Below the pieces are notes generated by a model, which searched no databases, was not told where the DNA came from, and saw nothing but the letters and a program-made list of their open reading frames with translations. Below are positions 1-6,488 of a stretch of 8,857 nucleotides of DNA, in pieces. Each line of letters starts with the position of its first letter. The stretch's first letter is position 1. Both the position numbers and the translations under genes were made by a program. Source of the DNA: Actinomycetota bacterium (GTDB lineage: Bacteria; Actinomycetota; Actinomycetes; S36-B12; UBA5976); assembly GCA_009923375.1 (NCBI GenBank), contig RFTO01000038.1:1-8857 (forward strand), written 5' to 3'.

Positions 1-731
1 CCTTCAATTGTGAGGCGCTCATTGAGTCGCTTTTGCACCTTGCCGATGATCTCCGTGAGCAATCCGATTCCCCGGAGTGCGAAGTACTCGCATTGCAGGG
101 GGATAAGCACTGAGTCTGCGGCGGTCAAGGCGTTGACTGTCAGCAAACCGAGTGTGGGTTGACAATCGATGAGGATGTAGTCGTAATCATTCAGCGCTGG
201 GGCGAGTGCCCGCGCAAACGTCTGTTCGCGGGAGATCTCATTGGACAGCGCAATTTCCGCCCCAGAAAGGTCGATGTTGCTGGGGAGAATGTGCAAGTTA
301 TCCATCTCAGTCGGCTGGATTGCCTCTGCCAAGGATGACTGCCCCAACAGAACGGACAGAACGGTGTTTTCCAACTGGTGGGGTTGCAATCCAAGTCCCA
401 CTCCCAATGCTCCTTGTGGATCGAAATCCACGAGAAGGACTTTGCGACCGTATTCGGCCAGCGATGCGCCAAGGCTGATCGTGGTGGTCGTCTTGCCCAC
501 CCCGCCTTTTTGGTTACAGACAGCAATGACGCGGGCCAGGCCAGGCGTCAGTCTCGGTCCTGGAATGGGGAAGTTAGGGACGGCTGTGGCTGGCGCAGAG
601 CCTGACACTGAGGCAAGCACAGAGCCGGGTACAGCTGCTAGGTGCGTGGCAGCGGCGGATAGCGCCTGCTCCACGGCAGGGTCAGTGACAGTGACGCTGC
701 CGTTGTCTTGATCTCCATCGCTCGATGCCAT
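1..731 (-). CDS. parA: ParA/Soj-family chromosome partitioning ATPase (3' end missing)
   Basis: This is a deviant Walker A ATPase of the ParA/MinD superfamily, a family that binds DNA as an ATP dimer and works in chromosome or plasmid segregation in the cytoplasm. Reading the minus strand from ATG at 731 gives 243 open codons that run off the left edge. The deviant Walker A KGGVGKTT is at residues 75-82, followed by a Walker A' region (LLVDFDPQGALG) and a Walker B-like YILIDCQPTLG. The start is fixed by a strong AGGAGG site 8 nt upstream. An Ala/Pro/Thr-rich extension of about 65-70 residues precedes the ATPase core. The gene lies next to scpA, as does Rv1708 in M. tuberculosis, but here it points away from scpA. 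No parB is visible, so it could be an orphan ParA rather than the ParABS ATPase. Family certain; exact role inferred. Confidence 0.93.
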   Translation of the reverse strand, partial: MASSDGDQDNGSVTVTDPAVEQALSAAATHLAAVPGSVLASVSGSAPATAVPNFPIPGPRLTPGLARVIAVCNQKGGVGKTTTTISLGASLAEYGRKVLLVDFDPQGALGVGLGLQPHQLENTVLSVLLGQSSLAEAIQPTEMDNLHILPSNIDLSGAEIALSNEISREQTFARALAPALNDYDYILIDCQPTLGLLTVNALTAADSVLIPLQCEYFALRGIGLLTEIIGKVQKRLNERLTIE

Positions 732-739
732 CGTGTGTT

Positions 740-745
740 CCTCCT
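740..745 (-). promoter_or_regulatory. Ribosome binding site of parA
   Basis: The minus strand reads AGGAGG 8 nt before the ATG at 731. It is a near-perfect Shine-Dalgarno sequence at good spacing and decides the parA start. Confidence 0.8.
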
Positions 746-764
746 GCGCGAATCTTGTGGCGAC

Positions 765-770
765 ACCCTA
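765..770 (-). promoter_or_regulatory. Possible -10 element for parA
   Basis: On the minus strand the hexamer TAGGGT fits the actinobacterial TANNNT -10 pattern and would give a leader of roughly 25-30 nt including the AGGAGG site. No good -35 is visible; TTCCCC about 18 nt upstream is a poor match. The 72-bp gap 732-803 should hold promoters for both parA and the scpA operon, but I see no clear forward promoter in it. The scpA promoter may lie inside the parA coding region. Confidence 0.25.
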
Positions 771-788
771 CGCACCGACGGGCAGCCA

Positions 789-796
789 GGGGAAGG
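789..796 (+). promoter_or_regulatory. Ribosome binding site favouring the GTG start of scpA
   Basis: GGGGAAGG lies 7 nt before GTG at 804 but 16 nt before the next in-frame ATG at 813. The spacing favours the GTG codon as the scpA start. Confidence 0.55.
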
Positions 797-803
797 CGGT
801 ACG

Positions 804-1667
804 GTGCGCTATATGTCGGAAACCTTGGCTGTGTCGCAGAGTGCGGGGCAGGAACCTGGATTCCGGGTGCATTTGGCCGAATTCGAGGGGCCGTTCGATC
901 TACTCCTGCAGTTGATTTCCCAACAACGGCTAGACGTCACCGCAGTGGCACTGCATGCGGTGACGGACGAGTTTCTCGCATACGTGCGCACTGCAGGTAT
1001 CGAATGGGACCTTGACGAGGCAACAAGCTTCTTAGTCGTGGCGGCCACGTTGCTCGACCTTAAGGCGGCGCGCTTACTGCCAGGTGGGCAAGTGGAGGAT
1101 GACGAGGACCTCGCCTTGCTTGAAGCTCGGGATCTCTTGTTCGCGCGCCTTCTCCAATATCGCGCATTCAAAGAGGTTGCTGGTGTCTTTGCCTCGATGA
1201 TGGAACAAGCGCCGTTGCGGATACCCAGGTCGGTTGGCTTGGATCCCGCATACGCCAGCGTGATGCCCGAGGTGTTTCTCGGACTGGGTGCTGACCAATT
1301 TGCCAGGCTTGCTGAGTTTGCGTTGGCCCCGAAGCCGCAGGAGACAGTTGGCCTTGGTCACCTGCACTTGGCGAAAGTGTCCGTACGCGAGCAAGCTGCA
1401 ATCCTCGTTGAACGGCTGCGTGCCCACGGACCGGCAACCTTCAGAGACTTGGTGGCTGACTGCGATTCGCTCGCGTATGTCATCGGTCGCTTTCTAGCAT
1501 TGCTGGAGTTATACAGGGATGGTGTCGTGCTGTTCGAGCAAGAGTCAGCGCTCGGCAGACTGCGAGTGACTTATGTCGAGGGCGCCGTGGCCCACGACTC
1601 GGAGATTGAGGAATACGACGAGGAAATCGAGGATGCCGATGAGTGGACACGAGATCAAGGACAGTGA
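804..1667 (+). CDS. scpA: Segregation and condensation protein A (SMC kleisin)
   Basis: ScpA is the kleisin subunit that bridges SMC heads and, with ScpB, forms the bacterial condensin. With the GTG start the protein has 287 residues, near the family length. The N-terminal kleisin signature FEGPFDLLLQLI is at about 27-38 and the conserved AATLLDLKAARLLP at 80-93. The C-terminal winged-helix part runs from about 190 to 260 (VSVREQ, then FRDLVADC and GRFLALLELY). The tail from about 264 is strongly acidic (EIEEYDEEIEDADE) and overlaps the start of scpB. The start could also be ATG at 813 (284 residues); a longer reading frame back to 708 would run across the parA start and is rejected. First gene of the scpA-scpB-rluB-cmk-der operon. 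Confidence 0.95.
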   Translation: MRYMSETLAVSQSAGQEPGFRVHLAEFEGPFDLLLQLISQQRLDVTAVALHAVTDEFLAYVRTAGIEWDLDEATSFLVVAATLLDLKAARLLPGGQVEDDEDLALLEARDLLFARLLQYRAFKEVAGVFASMMEQAPLRIPRSVGLDPAYASVMPEVFLGLGADQFARLAEFALAPKPQETVGLGHLHLAKVSVREQAAILVERLRAHGPATFRDLVADCDSLAYVIGRFLALLELYRDGVVLFEQESALGRLRVTYVEGAVAHDSEIEEYDEEIEDADEWTRDQGQ

Positions 1668-2298
1668 TGGCATGGGTGACGCGAATTTGGAATCGGCCAC
1701 ACTGTCAGATGCGATAGCAGCAGAGGTTGAAGCGGGTCTGGGCGCACCGACTTTGGCCGCGGCACTCGAAGCGCTGTTACTCGTCTCTGATGAGCCTGTT
1801 TCCTCTGCTGTGTTCGCGGACTTTCTCAAGACTGATGAGAATGACGTCATCACGACTCTGACGGCTCTTATGCGCGATTACGCCGCCGCCGACCGTGGTT
1901 TTGAGCTTCGACAGACAGCCGATGGTTGGCGCATGTACACCGCAGTGACCTGCTCAGACTTGATGACTCGCTGGGCTCGGGACGGACAGCGGGCTAAATT
2001 GACGCAGGCCGCGCTGGAGACATTGGCGGTTATCGCCTACAAGCAACCGATGACCCGCGCCCGAATCGCGGCAATTCGCGGCGTGAACGTGGATGGTGTG
2101 GTGCGATCCTTGGTGGCGCGCGGTCTTATTACGGAATCCGGCACTGACGAAGCATCGCAGGCCATGCTCTACCGCACGACTCCCTTGTTCTTAGAGCGTC
2201 TCGGGGTGGAAGCCCTCAGCGAACTGCCGGCGATCTCTCCCTTGCTGCCGGATATCGACGACGCTGTCGATCTCTTCGATGCAATGAATGCGAGCTGA
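1639..2298 (+). CDS. scpB: Segregation and condensation protein B
   Basis: ScpB is a dimeric winged-helix protein that binds the ScpA linker in the SMC-ScpAB complex. Conserved regions seen: AALEALLLVSDEPV at 41-54 (first winged helix), LTQAALETLAVIAYKQPMTR at 121-140 followed by IRGVNVDGVVRSLVARGLI (second winged helix), and the C-terminal LYRTTPLFLERLG at 177-189. In that last stretch an Arg stands where most family members, as I recall them, have Gly (LYGTT). The chosen ATG at 1639 has GAGGA 5 nt upstream and overlaps scpA by 29 nt, giving 219 residues. ATG at 1672, 4 nt after the scpA stop and with AAGGA 10 nt upstream, is nearly as plausible (208 residues). Nothing conserved lies between the two starts, so the choice does not affect function. 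Confidence 0.94.
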   Translation: MSGHEIKDSDGMGDANLESATLSDAIAAEVEAGLGAPTLAAALEALLLVSDEPVSSAVFADFLKTDENDVITTLTALMRDYAAADRGFELRQTADGWRMYTAVTCSDLMTRWARDGQRAKLTQAALETLAVIAYKQPMTRARIAAIRGVNVDGVVRSLVARGLITESGTDEASQAMLYRTTPLFLERLGVEALSELPAISPLLPDIDDAVDLFDAMNAS

Positions 2299-3038
2299 TG
2301 ATGGTGGCACAAGAAGAGGGCATCCGCCTTCAAAAGGTGATGGCGGCAGCGGGGGTCGGCTCTCGGAGGCACTGTGAGATGCTGATTGAGGAACGTCGCG
2401 TCAGCGTGAATGGTCGCACCGTGACCGAACAGGGAATGCGCGTCGATCCGAGCCGCGACATCATCCATGTTGATGGACAGCGAGTTGCGGCGGCAACCGG
2501 ACATGTGGTCATCGCCCTCAATAAGCCCGCCGGTGTGGTCACCACTATGACCGACGACCTTGGCCGCAGATGCGTCGGTGATTACCTCGCACACCGCAGT
2601 GAACGCCTTTTTCACATCGGTCGACTTGACCAAGACACAGAAGGATTGCTCCTGTTCACAAACGACGGCGAACTGGCGAACCGTGTTGCACATCCAAGGC
2701 ATGCCATCACCAAGACATACATCGTCACTGTCGCTGGAATCCTGCCGCGCGAAGTGGGCAGACAACTGCGCGAGGGCATTGAATTAGAAGACGGCATGGC
2801 GAAGGTGGATGACTACAAGATGCTCCAGGCGCTGCCTGGCACGAGCATGGTTGAGATTGTCATTCATGAGGGTCGCAAGCGCATTGTGCGTCGCATGTTT
2901 GACGAGTTGGGGCACCCGGTGCAACGCCTAGTGCGTACGAAGGTTGGCCCGATTCGCCTGGGAGATCAACGCCAGGAGACTTTGCGTGTGTTATCTGCTG
3001 CGGAAGCTGGGTCCTTGTACTCGGCTGTCGGACTGTGA
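2298..3038 (+). CDS. rluB: RluB/RsuA-family pseudouridine synthase
   Basis: A 246-residue enzyme that isomerises a specific uridine in rRNA to pseudouridine; RluB of E. coli modifies 23S rRNA helix 90 (U2605). An S4 RNA-binding domain covers about residues 8-60 (RLQKVMAAAGVGSRR, then VSVNGR). The catalytic domain follows: ALNKPAGVVTT at 73-83, the family signature GRLDQDTEGLLLFTNDGE at 108-125 with catalytic Asp at 111, KTYIV at 139-143, and the C-terminal EGRKRIVRRM at 191-200. Most members I know have Asn where Lys194 stands. The start ATG shares one base with the scpB stop (TGATG) and has no good Shine-Dalgarno, which suggests translational coupling. Next to scpAB this family is normally called RluB; RsuA-type substrate choice cannot be excluded from sequence alone. 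Confidence 0.93.
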   Translation: MMVAQEEGIRLQKVMAAAGVGSRRHCEMLIEERRVSVNGRTVTEQGMRVDPSRDIIHVDGQRVAAATGHVVIALNKPAGVVTTMTDDLGRRCVGDYLAHRSERLFHIGRLDQDTEGLLLFTNDGELANRVAHPRHAITKTYIVTVAGILPREVGRQLREGIELEDGMAKVDDYKMLQALPGTSMVEIVIHEGRKRIVRRMFDELGHPVQRLVRTKVGPIRLGDQRQETLRVLSAAEAGSLYSAVGL

Positions 3039-3838
3039 CACAAGACGACACCGTACTCTTGCCGATTATGACGCAGAGCCCGGATAGTCACCTTGACGAA
3101 ACAGGGGGACTCTTGGCGGGAACTAGTGCCAGGGACAGTCGCAGTGTGGTTGTCGCCATCGATGGCACGAGTGGAAGTGGAAAATCCACGACTGCCAAGG
3201 CGCTTGCCGAGCTCCTCGCCGGTGACTACGTTGACACTGGCGCGATGTATCGAGCCATTACATGGTGGATGCTTCAACAGAACATTGACGTACACGATGC
3301 AGCTGAGGTCGGCCGGCAAGTGGGCAATGCGCGGGTAGAAATTTTCGCAAGTCCGAGCAGCTTCTCAGTGCGATGCAACGGGGTTGACGTCTCAGCGGAT
3401 ATCCGCAGTGTCCACGTCACAGAGGCTGTCTCCGCAGTTGCTGCTGTACCTGCCGTGAGGGAAACCTTGTGCGCTTATCAACGAGACCTTGCGGGATCGG
3501 CTAAGCGGCGAGGTTCGGCGATGGTGATGGAGGGGCGGGACATCGGTAGCGTGGTGCTACCAGACGCAGAAGTGAAGATTTGGTTGGAAGCGGACCTCGC
3601 AGCGCGGGCAAAGCGTCGTGCCGCCGAGGGTGAAGGCCCTGTTGCGGCTACAACCGAAAGGCTCATCAGCCGAGATGAACGAGACGCGACGCGCGCAGTG
3701 TCCCCAGCGCAGATGGCGCATGATGCAGTGTTAATCGATACCACTTTCGCAAGTGTTGACGAGGTCGTCGCCACAGTCTTGGAGATGGTCCATGTGCGCA
3801 TGGGCACCAACGCAGGAGGTCCCCATGTCGCAACGTGA
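3035..3838 (+). CDS. cmk: Cytidylate kinase
   Basis: Phosphorylates CMP and dCMP to CDP and dCDP with ATP in the cytoplasm. The P-loop GTSGSGKST is at 44-52, the nucleotide-binding YVDTGAMYR at 65-73, the CMP-binding EGRDIGSVVLP at 166-176, and the LID-region RDERD at 213-217 followed by the typical SP and LIDTT elements. The GTG start overlaps the rluB stop (GTGA, 4 nt) and gives 267 residues, longer than the usual 220-230 because about 38 poorly conserved residues precede the P-loop. ATG at 3068 (256 residues) is an alternative; neither start has an obvious Shine-Dalgarno, so coupling to rluB favours GTG. The last codons contain the der ribosome binding site, and the gene overlaps der by 14 nt. 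Confidence 0.94.
   Translation: MTQDDTVLLPIMTQSPDSHLDETGGLLAGTSARDSRSVVVAIDGTSGSGKSTTAKALAELLAGDYVDTGAMYRAITWWMLQQNIDVHDAAEVGRQVGNARVEIFASPSSFSVRCNGVDVSADIRSVHVTEAVSAVAAVPAVRETLCAYQRDLAGSAKRRGSAMVMEGRDIGSVVLPDAEVKIWLEADLAARAKRRAAEGEGPVAATTERLISRDERDATRAVSPAQMAHDAVLIDTTFASVDEVVATVLEMVHVRMGTNAGGPHVAT
3814..3820 (+). promoter_or_regulatory. Ribosome binding site of der inside cmk
   Basis: AGGAGGT sits 4 nt before ATG at 3825 and is the strongest Shine-Dalgarno in the operon. It fixes the der start and argues against the upstream in-frame ATG at 3753. Because it is inside translated cmk codons, ribosomes finishing cmk would pass over it. Confidence 0.8.
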
Positions 3839-5402
3839 TGATGAAAACGACGCAGCCATGGGAAGTCAGGTGGACGATCACCAAGAGGTCGATTTCGAGA
3901 CCGAGGTTGTGTGGACTGCTGGTGACCCCGAAGTCGGCGCCACCTGGGTGTCCAATGACGATGACGACGACGGCCCGAGTATGTGGACCCCTGCTGTTGA
4001 TGGTGAGTTCGATGAGGATGCTGCTGCATTACTCGACCAGCTAGGGATCGACTTTACAGATGGATGGCAAGCGTCTGAGACTCTTTCACTGCCCGTGGTG
4101 GCAGTTGTGGGTCGACCAAATGTTGGAAAGTCGACGCTCGTCAATCGCATCATCGGCAGACGCGAGGCCGTGGTGGAGGACATGCCCGGTGTGACTCGCG
4201 ACCGTGTGCGTTACGACGCTCAATGGGCAGGGCGCGATTTCATTCTTATGGACACAGGCGGATATCAAGACACTCGCGATGAGCTCACCGCTGCCGTATC
4301 GGCACAAGCATTGCGAGCGATCAATGAAGCCGATGTCGTCATGTTCATCGTTGATGCCACTGTCGGCGCTACTGATGCAGATGAGGCTGTCGTCGCAGTT
4401 CTGCGACGCGCCAAGGTGCCGGTGGTGTTAATCGCCAACAAGGTCGACGATGAACGCACCGAATCCGATGCAGCCGCACTGTGGAGCATGGGATTGGGAG
4501 AGCCATGGGCTGTGTCCGCTCTACATGGCCGTGGCAGCGGAGACGCGTTGGACGCTGTGGTGGCGGCGCTGCCGGAGGTAAGTCGTCATGCGGCGCGCGA
4601 GCACGGTCCATACCGCATTGCTCTTGTCGGGCGACCAAATGTGGGCAAGAGCAGTCTGCTCAACTCGCTGGCGGGGGAGACCAGAGTGGTGGTGCACCAC
4701 ATCGCCGGCACCACGGTGGATCCAGTCGATGAAGTAGTCATGCTGAATGATGAGCCGTGGCTCTTGGTAGATACCGCGGGAATTCGCCGTAAGGTCGATC
4801 ATGCCAGCGGTCATGAATGGTATGCCTCACTGCGGACGCACACCGCACTGGAACGGGCTGACGTGGCCTTGGTCGTTATCGACGCGTCACTGCCATTGGC
4901 CGAGCAGGATGTCCGTATCGCGTCCATGGCAGAGGAGGCGGGGCGCGCGGTTGTCGTGGTGTTTAACAAGTGGGACCTCGTGGATGAAGATCGACAGAAG
5001 CAGGTTGAACGCGAGTACGAATTAGATTTGCAAATGATCAGCTGGGCACCGCGCATCAACATTGCCGCCACCACCACATGGCACATCAACCGAATCCTGC
5101 CTGCACTTCGCACGAGTCTCAAAGGTTGGGAGACGCGGGTTCCCACGAGTCAGCTCAATAGGTTCATCGCCGAACTCGTGGCCGAGCACCCACACCCAGT
5201 CCGAGGTGGAAAGCAGTCGAAAATCATGTTCGCCACCCAAGCTGGTGTGCGTCCACCGAGTTTCGTGCTGTTCACATCCGGTCCCATCGATGCGGGATAC
5301 CGTCGTTTCGTGGAGCGTCGCCTGCGCGAGAAGTTCGGATTTGAGGGCTCGCCAATTCGTCTGATGGTGCGTGTTCGAGAGAAGCGCAAGCCGCGCACCT
5401 GA
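3825..5402 (+). CDS. der: Ribosome-associated double GTPase Der (EngA)
   Basis: Der has two tandem GTPase domains and a KH-like C-terminal domain, and is needed for 50S ribosomal subunit maturation. GD1: G1 GRPNVGKST 96-104, G3 DTGG 143-146, G4 NKVD 205-208, G5 SAL 231-233. GD2: G1 GRPNVGKSS 269-277, G2 region AGTTVDPVDE 294-303, G3 DTAG 316-319, G4 NKWD 381-384. The KH-like domain runs from about 436 to the end. The length of 525 residues exceeds the usual 440-490 because about 90 residues precede GD1, rich in Asp and Glu, with five Asp in a row at 45-49. The GD2 G5 site reads NIAATTT (412-418) where SAK or SAL would be expected. The gene overlaps cmk by 14 nt, and the two are fused in some other actinobacteria. 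Last gene of the operon. Confidence 0.95.
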   Translation: MSQRDDENDAAMGSQVDDHQEVDFETEVVWTAGDPEVGATWVSNDDDDDGPSMWTPAVDGEFDEDAAALLDQLGIDFTDGWQASETLSLPVVAVVGRPNVGKSTLVNRIIGRREAVVEDMPGVTRDRVRYDAQWAGRDFILMDTGGYQDTRDELTAAVSAQALRAINEADVVMFIVDATVGATDADEAVVAVLRRAKVPVVLIANKVDDERTESDAAALWSMGLGEPWAVSALHGRGSGDALDAVVAALPEVSRHAAREHGPYRIALVGRPNVGKSSLLNSLAGETRVVVHHIAGTTVDPVDEVVMLNDEPWLLVDTAGIRRKVDHASGHEWYASLRTHTALERADVALVVIDASLPLAEQDVRIASMAEEAGRAVVVVFNKWDLVDEDRQKQVEREYELDLQMISWAPRINIAATTTWHINRILPALRTSLKGWETRVPTSQLNRFIAELVAEHPHPVRGGKQSKIMFATQAGVRPPSFVLFTSGPIDAGYRRFVERRLREKFGFEGSPIRLMVRVREKRKPRT

Positions 5403-5437
5403 TCACAGCTGACGTCTGGGCGCAAACCAAACGACGA

Positions 5438-5457
5438 GCAGGTGGCTGACAGCCTGC
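5438..5457. terminator. Weak hairpin in the convergent der/exonuclease gap
   Basis: Between the der stop (5402) and the exonuclease stop (5475) lies a small hairpin: GGCT at 5444-5447 pairs with AGCC at 5451-5454 around a 3-nt loop, and GCA/TGC can extend the stem past a 3-nt bulge. No T-run follows on either strand, so it is at best a weak bidirectional terminator. It lies in one copy of the imperfect repeat noted separately. Confidence 0.2.
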
Positions 5458-5469
5458 GAACTGCGTGAA
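5440..5469. repeat. Imperfect direct repeat, copy 1 (intergenic)
   Basis: Thirty bases just past the exonuclease stop resemble positions 5503-5533 inside the 3' end of that gene. I count 25 identities over 31 aligned columns with one gap, including the exact 10-mer ACTGCGTGAA. Read on the minus strand in the matching frame, this copy encodes HAVRRLSA against HAVRSLTA in the gene. Confidence 0.5.
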
Positions 5470-5474
5470 TCTCA

Positions 5475-6449
5475 CTACTGAACGGGCGTACCTGTCAGCT
5501 GGAGGTTGGCTGTCAACGAGCGCACTGCGTGAACCACGCCCCACCGTTCACTGCATCGGCGCAGTTCCTCCGTGTCGTGGACCTGAAGCGGCAGATCGGG
5601 CCACACCTCACCCAGTGGCACATTGACCACGGCGGTGGACACGTGCACGAGGGCGTCGAGTGTGGGCTCGGCTTCGAGTAATCGCTTGCGCACGGCGGGC
5701 TTCATCGGTGACGTCGGGTCTGCAGCGGCACGTCGGATTCCATCAAGGTTCGAATACTCAGCTAGCAACGAAGCCGCAGTCTTCGCGCCGATTCCAGGCA
5801 CGCCAGGCAGGCCATCGCTGGCATCACCTCGCATGGTTGCGTAGTCGCGGTACTGGTCTGCGCGGACACCGTACTTAACCATGATCGCACCATCGTCGAG
5901 GCGCTCAATATTGCTGATTCCTTTTGCAATCGACAGTAGAACCACGTCTGCGGCATCATCCACGCATTGGAGTAAGTCACGATCTGAGGTGACGATGTCC
6001 GCGCCGGTGTAGCCCAATGATTGCGTGAATGCCGCCGCAGTGGCTATCACGTCATCGGCCTCGAAATCGTCGTGCCCGAGGCGACAGACGCCCATCGCAT
6101 CGAGAATCTCGGCTAGCCCCTCGACCTGTGGTGAGAGGGTGTCGGGCTCAGCCTCAGTCCCGTCCTCCGCAATCCGATGGGCCTTGTATGCGGGCCACGC
6201 CTGAACCCGGAAATGCGGTCGCCAATCGCTATCCCAAGCGCAGATGAGTCCCGCTGGGCGGTAGGTCGTGACTAGGCGGTTGAGGAACTCGCAGAATCCC
6301 CGAATCGCATTGTGTGCGGTTCCGTCAGGGGCGGTCATGGTTTCGGGAAGCGCGTAGAAGGCACGGTAATAGAGCGTCGCGGAGTCGACGATCATTAAAC
6401 GTGGGGAGGTGGTCGCCTGCGGCGGCGTGGTCTGTGTCACGGGCATCAT
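5475..6449 (-). CDS. Stand-alone 5'-3' exonuclease / flap endonuclease (PolA N-domain type)
   Basis: A 324-residue FEN-family nuclease without a polymerase domain, like mycobacterial Rv2090/FenA. The family cuts 5' ends and flaps of DNA during repair and Okazaki-fragment processing. Metal-binding acidic residues are in place: D22 (MIVDSATLYYRAFYALP), E130/D132/D133 (FEADDV), D156/D158 (TSDRDLLQ), and D209/D212 in the helix-hairpin-helix segment GDASDGLPGVPGIGAKTA (208-225). The arch region contains WRPHFR and YKAHR (76-92), which contact the 5' end. An in-frame TGA just upstream limits the start to ATG 6449 or the adjacent ATG 6446; no Shine-Dalgarno is seen. The gene converges on der and diverges from the M24 peptidase gene with only 39 bp between starts. 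The full active site argues that it is functional. Confidence 0.92.
   Translation of the reverse strand: MMPVTQTTPPQATTSPRLMIVDSATLYYRAFYALPETMTAPDGTAHNAIRGFCEFLNRLVTTYRPAGLICAWDSDWRPHFRVQAWPAYKAHRIAEDGTEAEPDTLSPQVEGLAEILDAMGVCRLGHDDFEADDVIATAAAFTQSLGYTGADIVTSDRDLLQCVDDAADVVLLSIAKGISNIERLDDGAIMVKYGVRADQYRDYATMRGDASDGLPGVPGIGAKTAASLLAEYSNLDGIRRAAADPTSPMKPAVRKRLLEAEPTLDALVHVSTAVVNVPLGEVWPDLPLQVHDTEELRRCSERWGVVHAVRSLTANLQLTGTPVQ
5503..5533. repeat. Imperfect direct repeat, copy 2 (inside exonuclease gene)
   Basis: This is the coding partner of the repeat at 5440-5469. It encodes residues around 307-314 (HAVRSLTA) of the exonuclease, close to its C-terminus. The copies are offset by 63-64 bp. 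Confidence 0.5.
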
Positions 6450-6457
6450 CGTCTCGC

Positions 6458-6466
6458 ATATTCACA
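6458..6466 (-). promoter_or_regulatory. Possible extended -10 of the exonuclease gene
   Basis: The minus strand reads TGT then GAATAT, an extended -10-like element keeping A at the second and T at the sixth position. It ends 8 nt before ATG 6449. Together with the absence of a ribosome binding site this suggests a leaderless or nearly leaderless mRNA. The match is weak. Confidence 0.25.
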
Positions 6467-6474
6467 GGCAGCGC

Positions 6475-6480
6475 TACGGT
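6475..6480 (+). promoter_or_regulatory. Possible -10 of the M24 peptidase gene
   Basis: TACGGT fits TANNNT and ends 8 nt before GTG 6489. No Shine-Dalgarno precedes either GTG at 6483 or 6489, so transcription may begin at or very near the start codon. No matching -35 is visible at normal spacing. Confidence 0.35.
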
Positions 6481-6488
6481 TAGTGCCC

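Noticed and set aside
159..187. TTGACA with CGTAAT 17 nt downstream on the plus strand, inside parA
   Set aside because: The -35 is perfect but the -10 lacks the essential TA at its first two positions, and the bases are explained by the conserved Walker B-like coding segment of parA.
708..803. Longer scpA starting at ATG 708
   Set aside because: It would overlap the start and ribosome binding site of parA, and the added residues do not resemble ScpA. The ribosome site at 789-796 favours 804.
2169..2765. Antisense open frame of 198 codons across scpB and rluB
   Set aside because: It lies opposite two well-recognised genes, has no recognisable motif, and long antisense frames are common in GC-rich coding DNA.
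3753..3824. Longer der starting at ATG 3753
   Set aside because: The strong AGGAGGT directly before ATG 3825 fixes the start; the added residues are simply cmk read in another frame.
3961..3975. Short GAC/GAT tandem run in der
   Set aside because: It encodes the five-Asp stretch of the acidic arm and is too short and mixed in codon use to be a meaningful microsatellite.
3478..4029. Antisense open frame of 183 codons across cmk and der
   Set aside because: His/Arg/Pro-rich composition typical of a shadow frame, no motif, and it spans two real overlapping genes.
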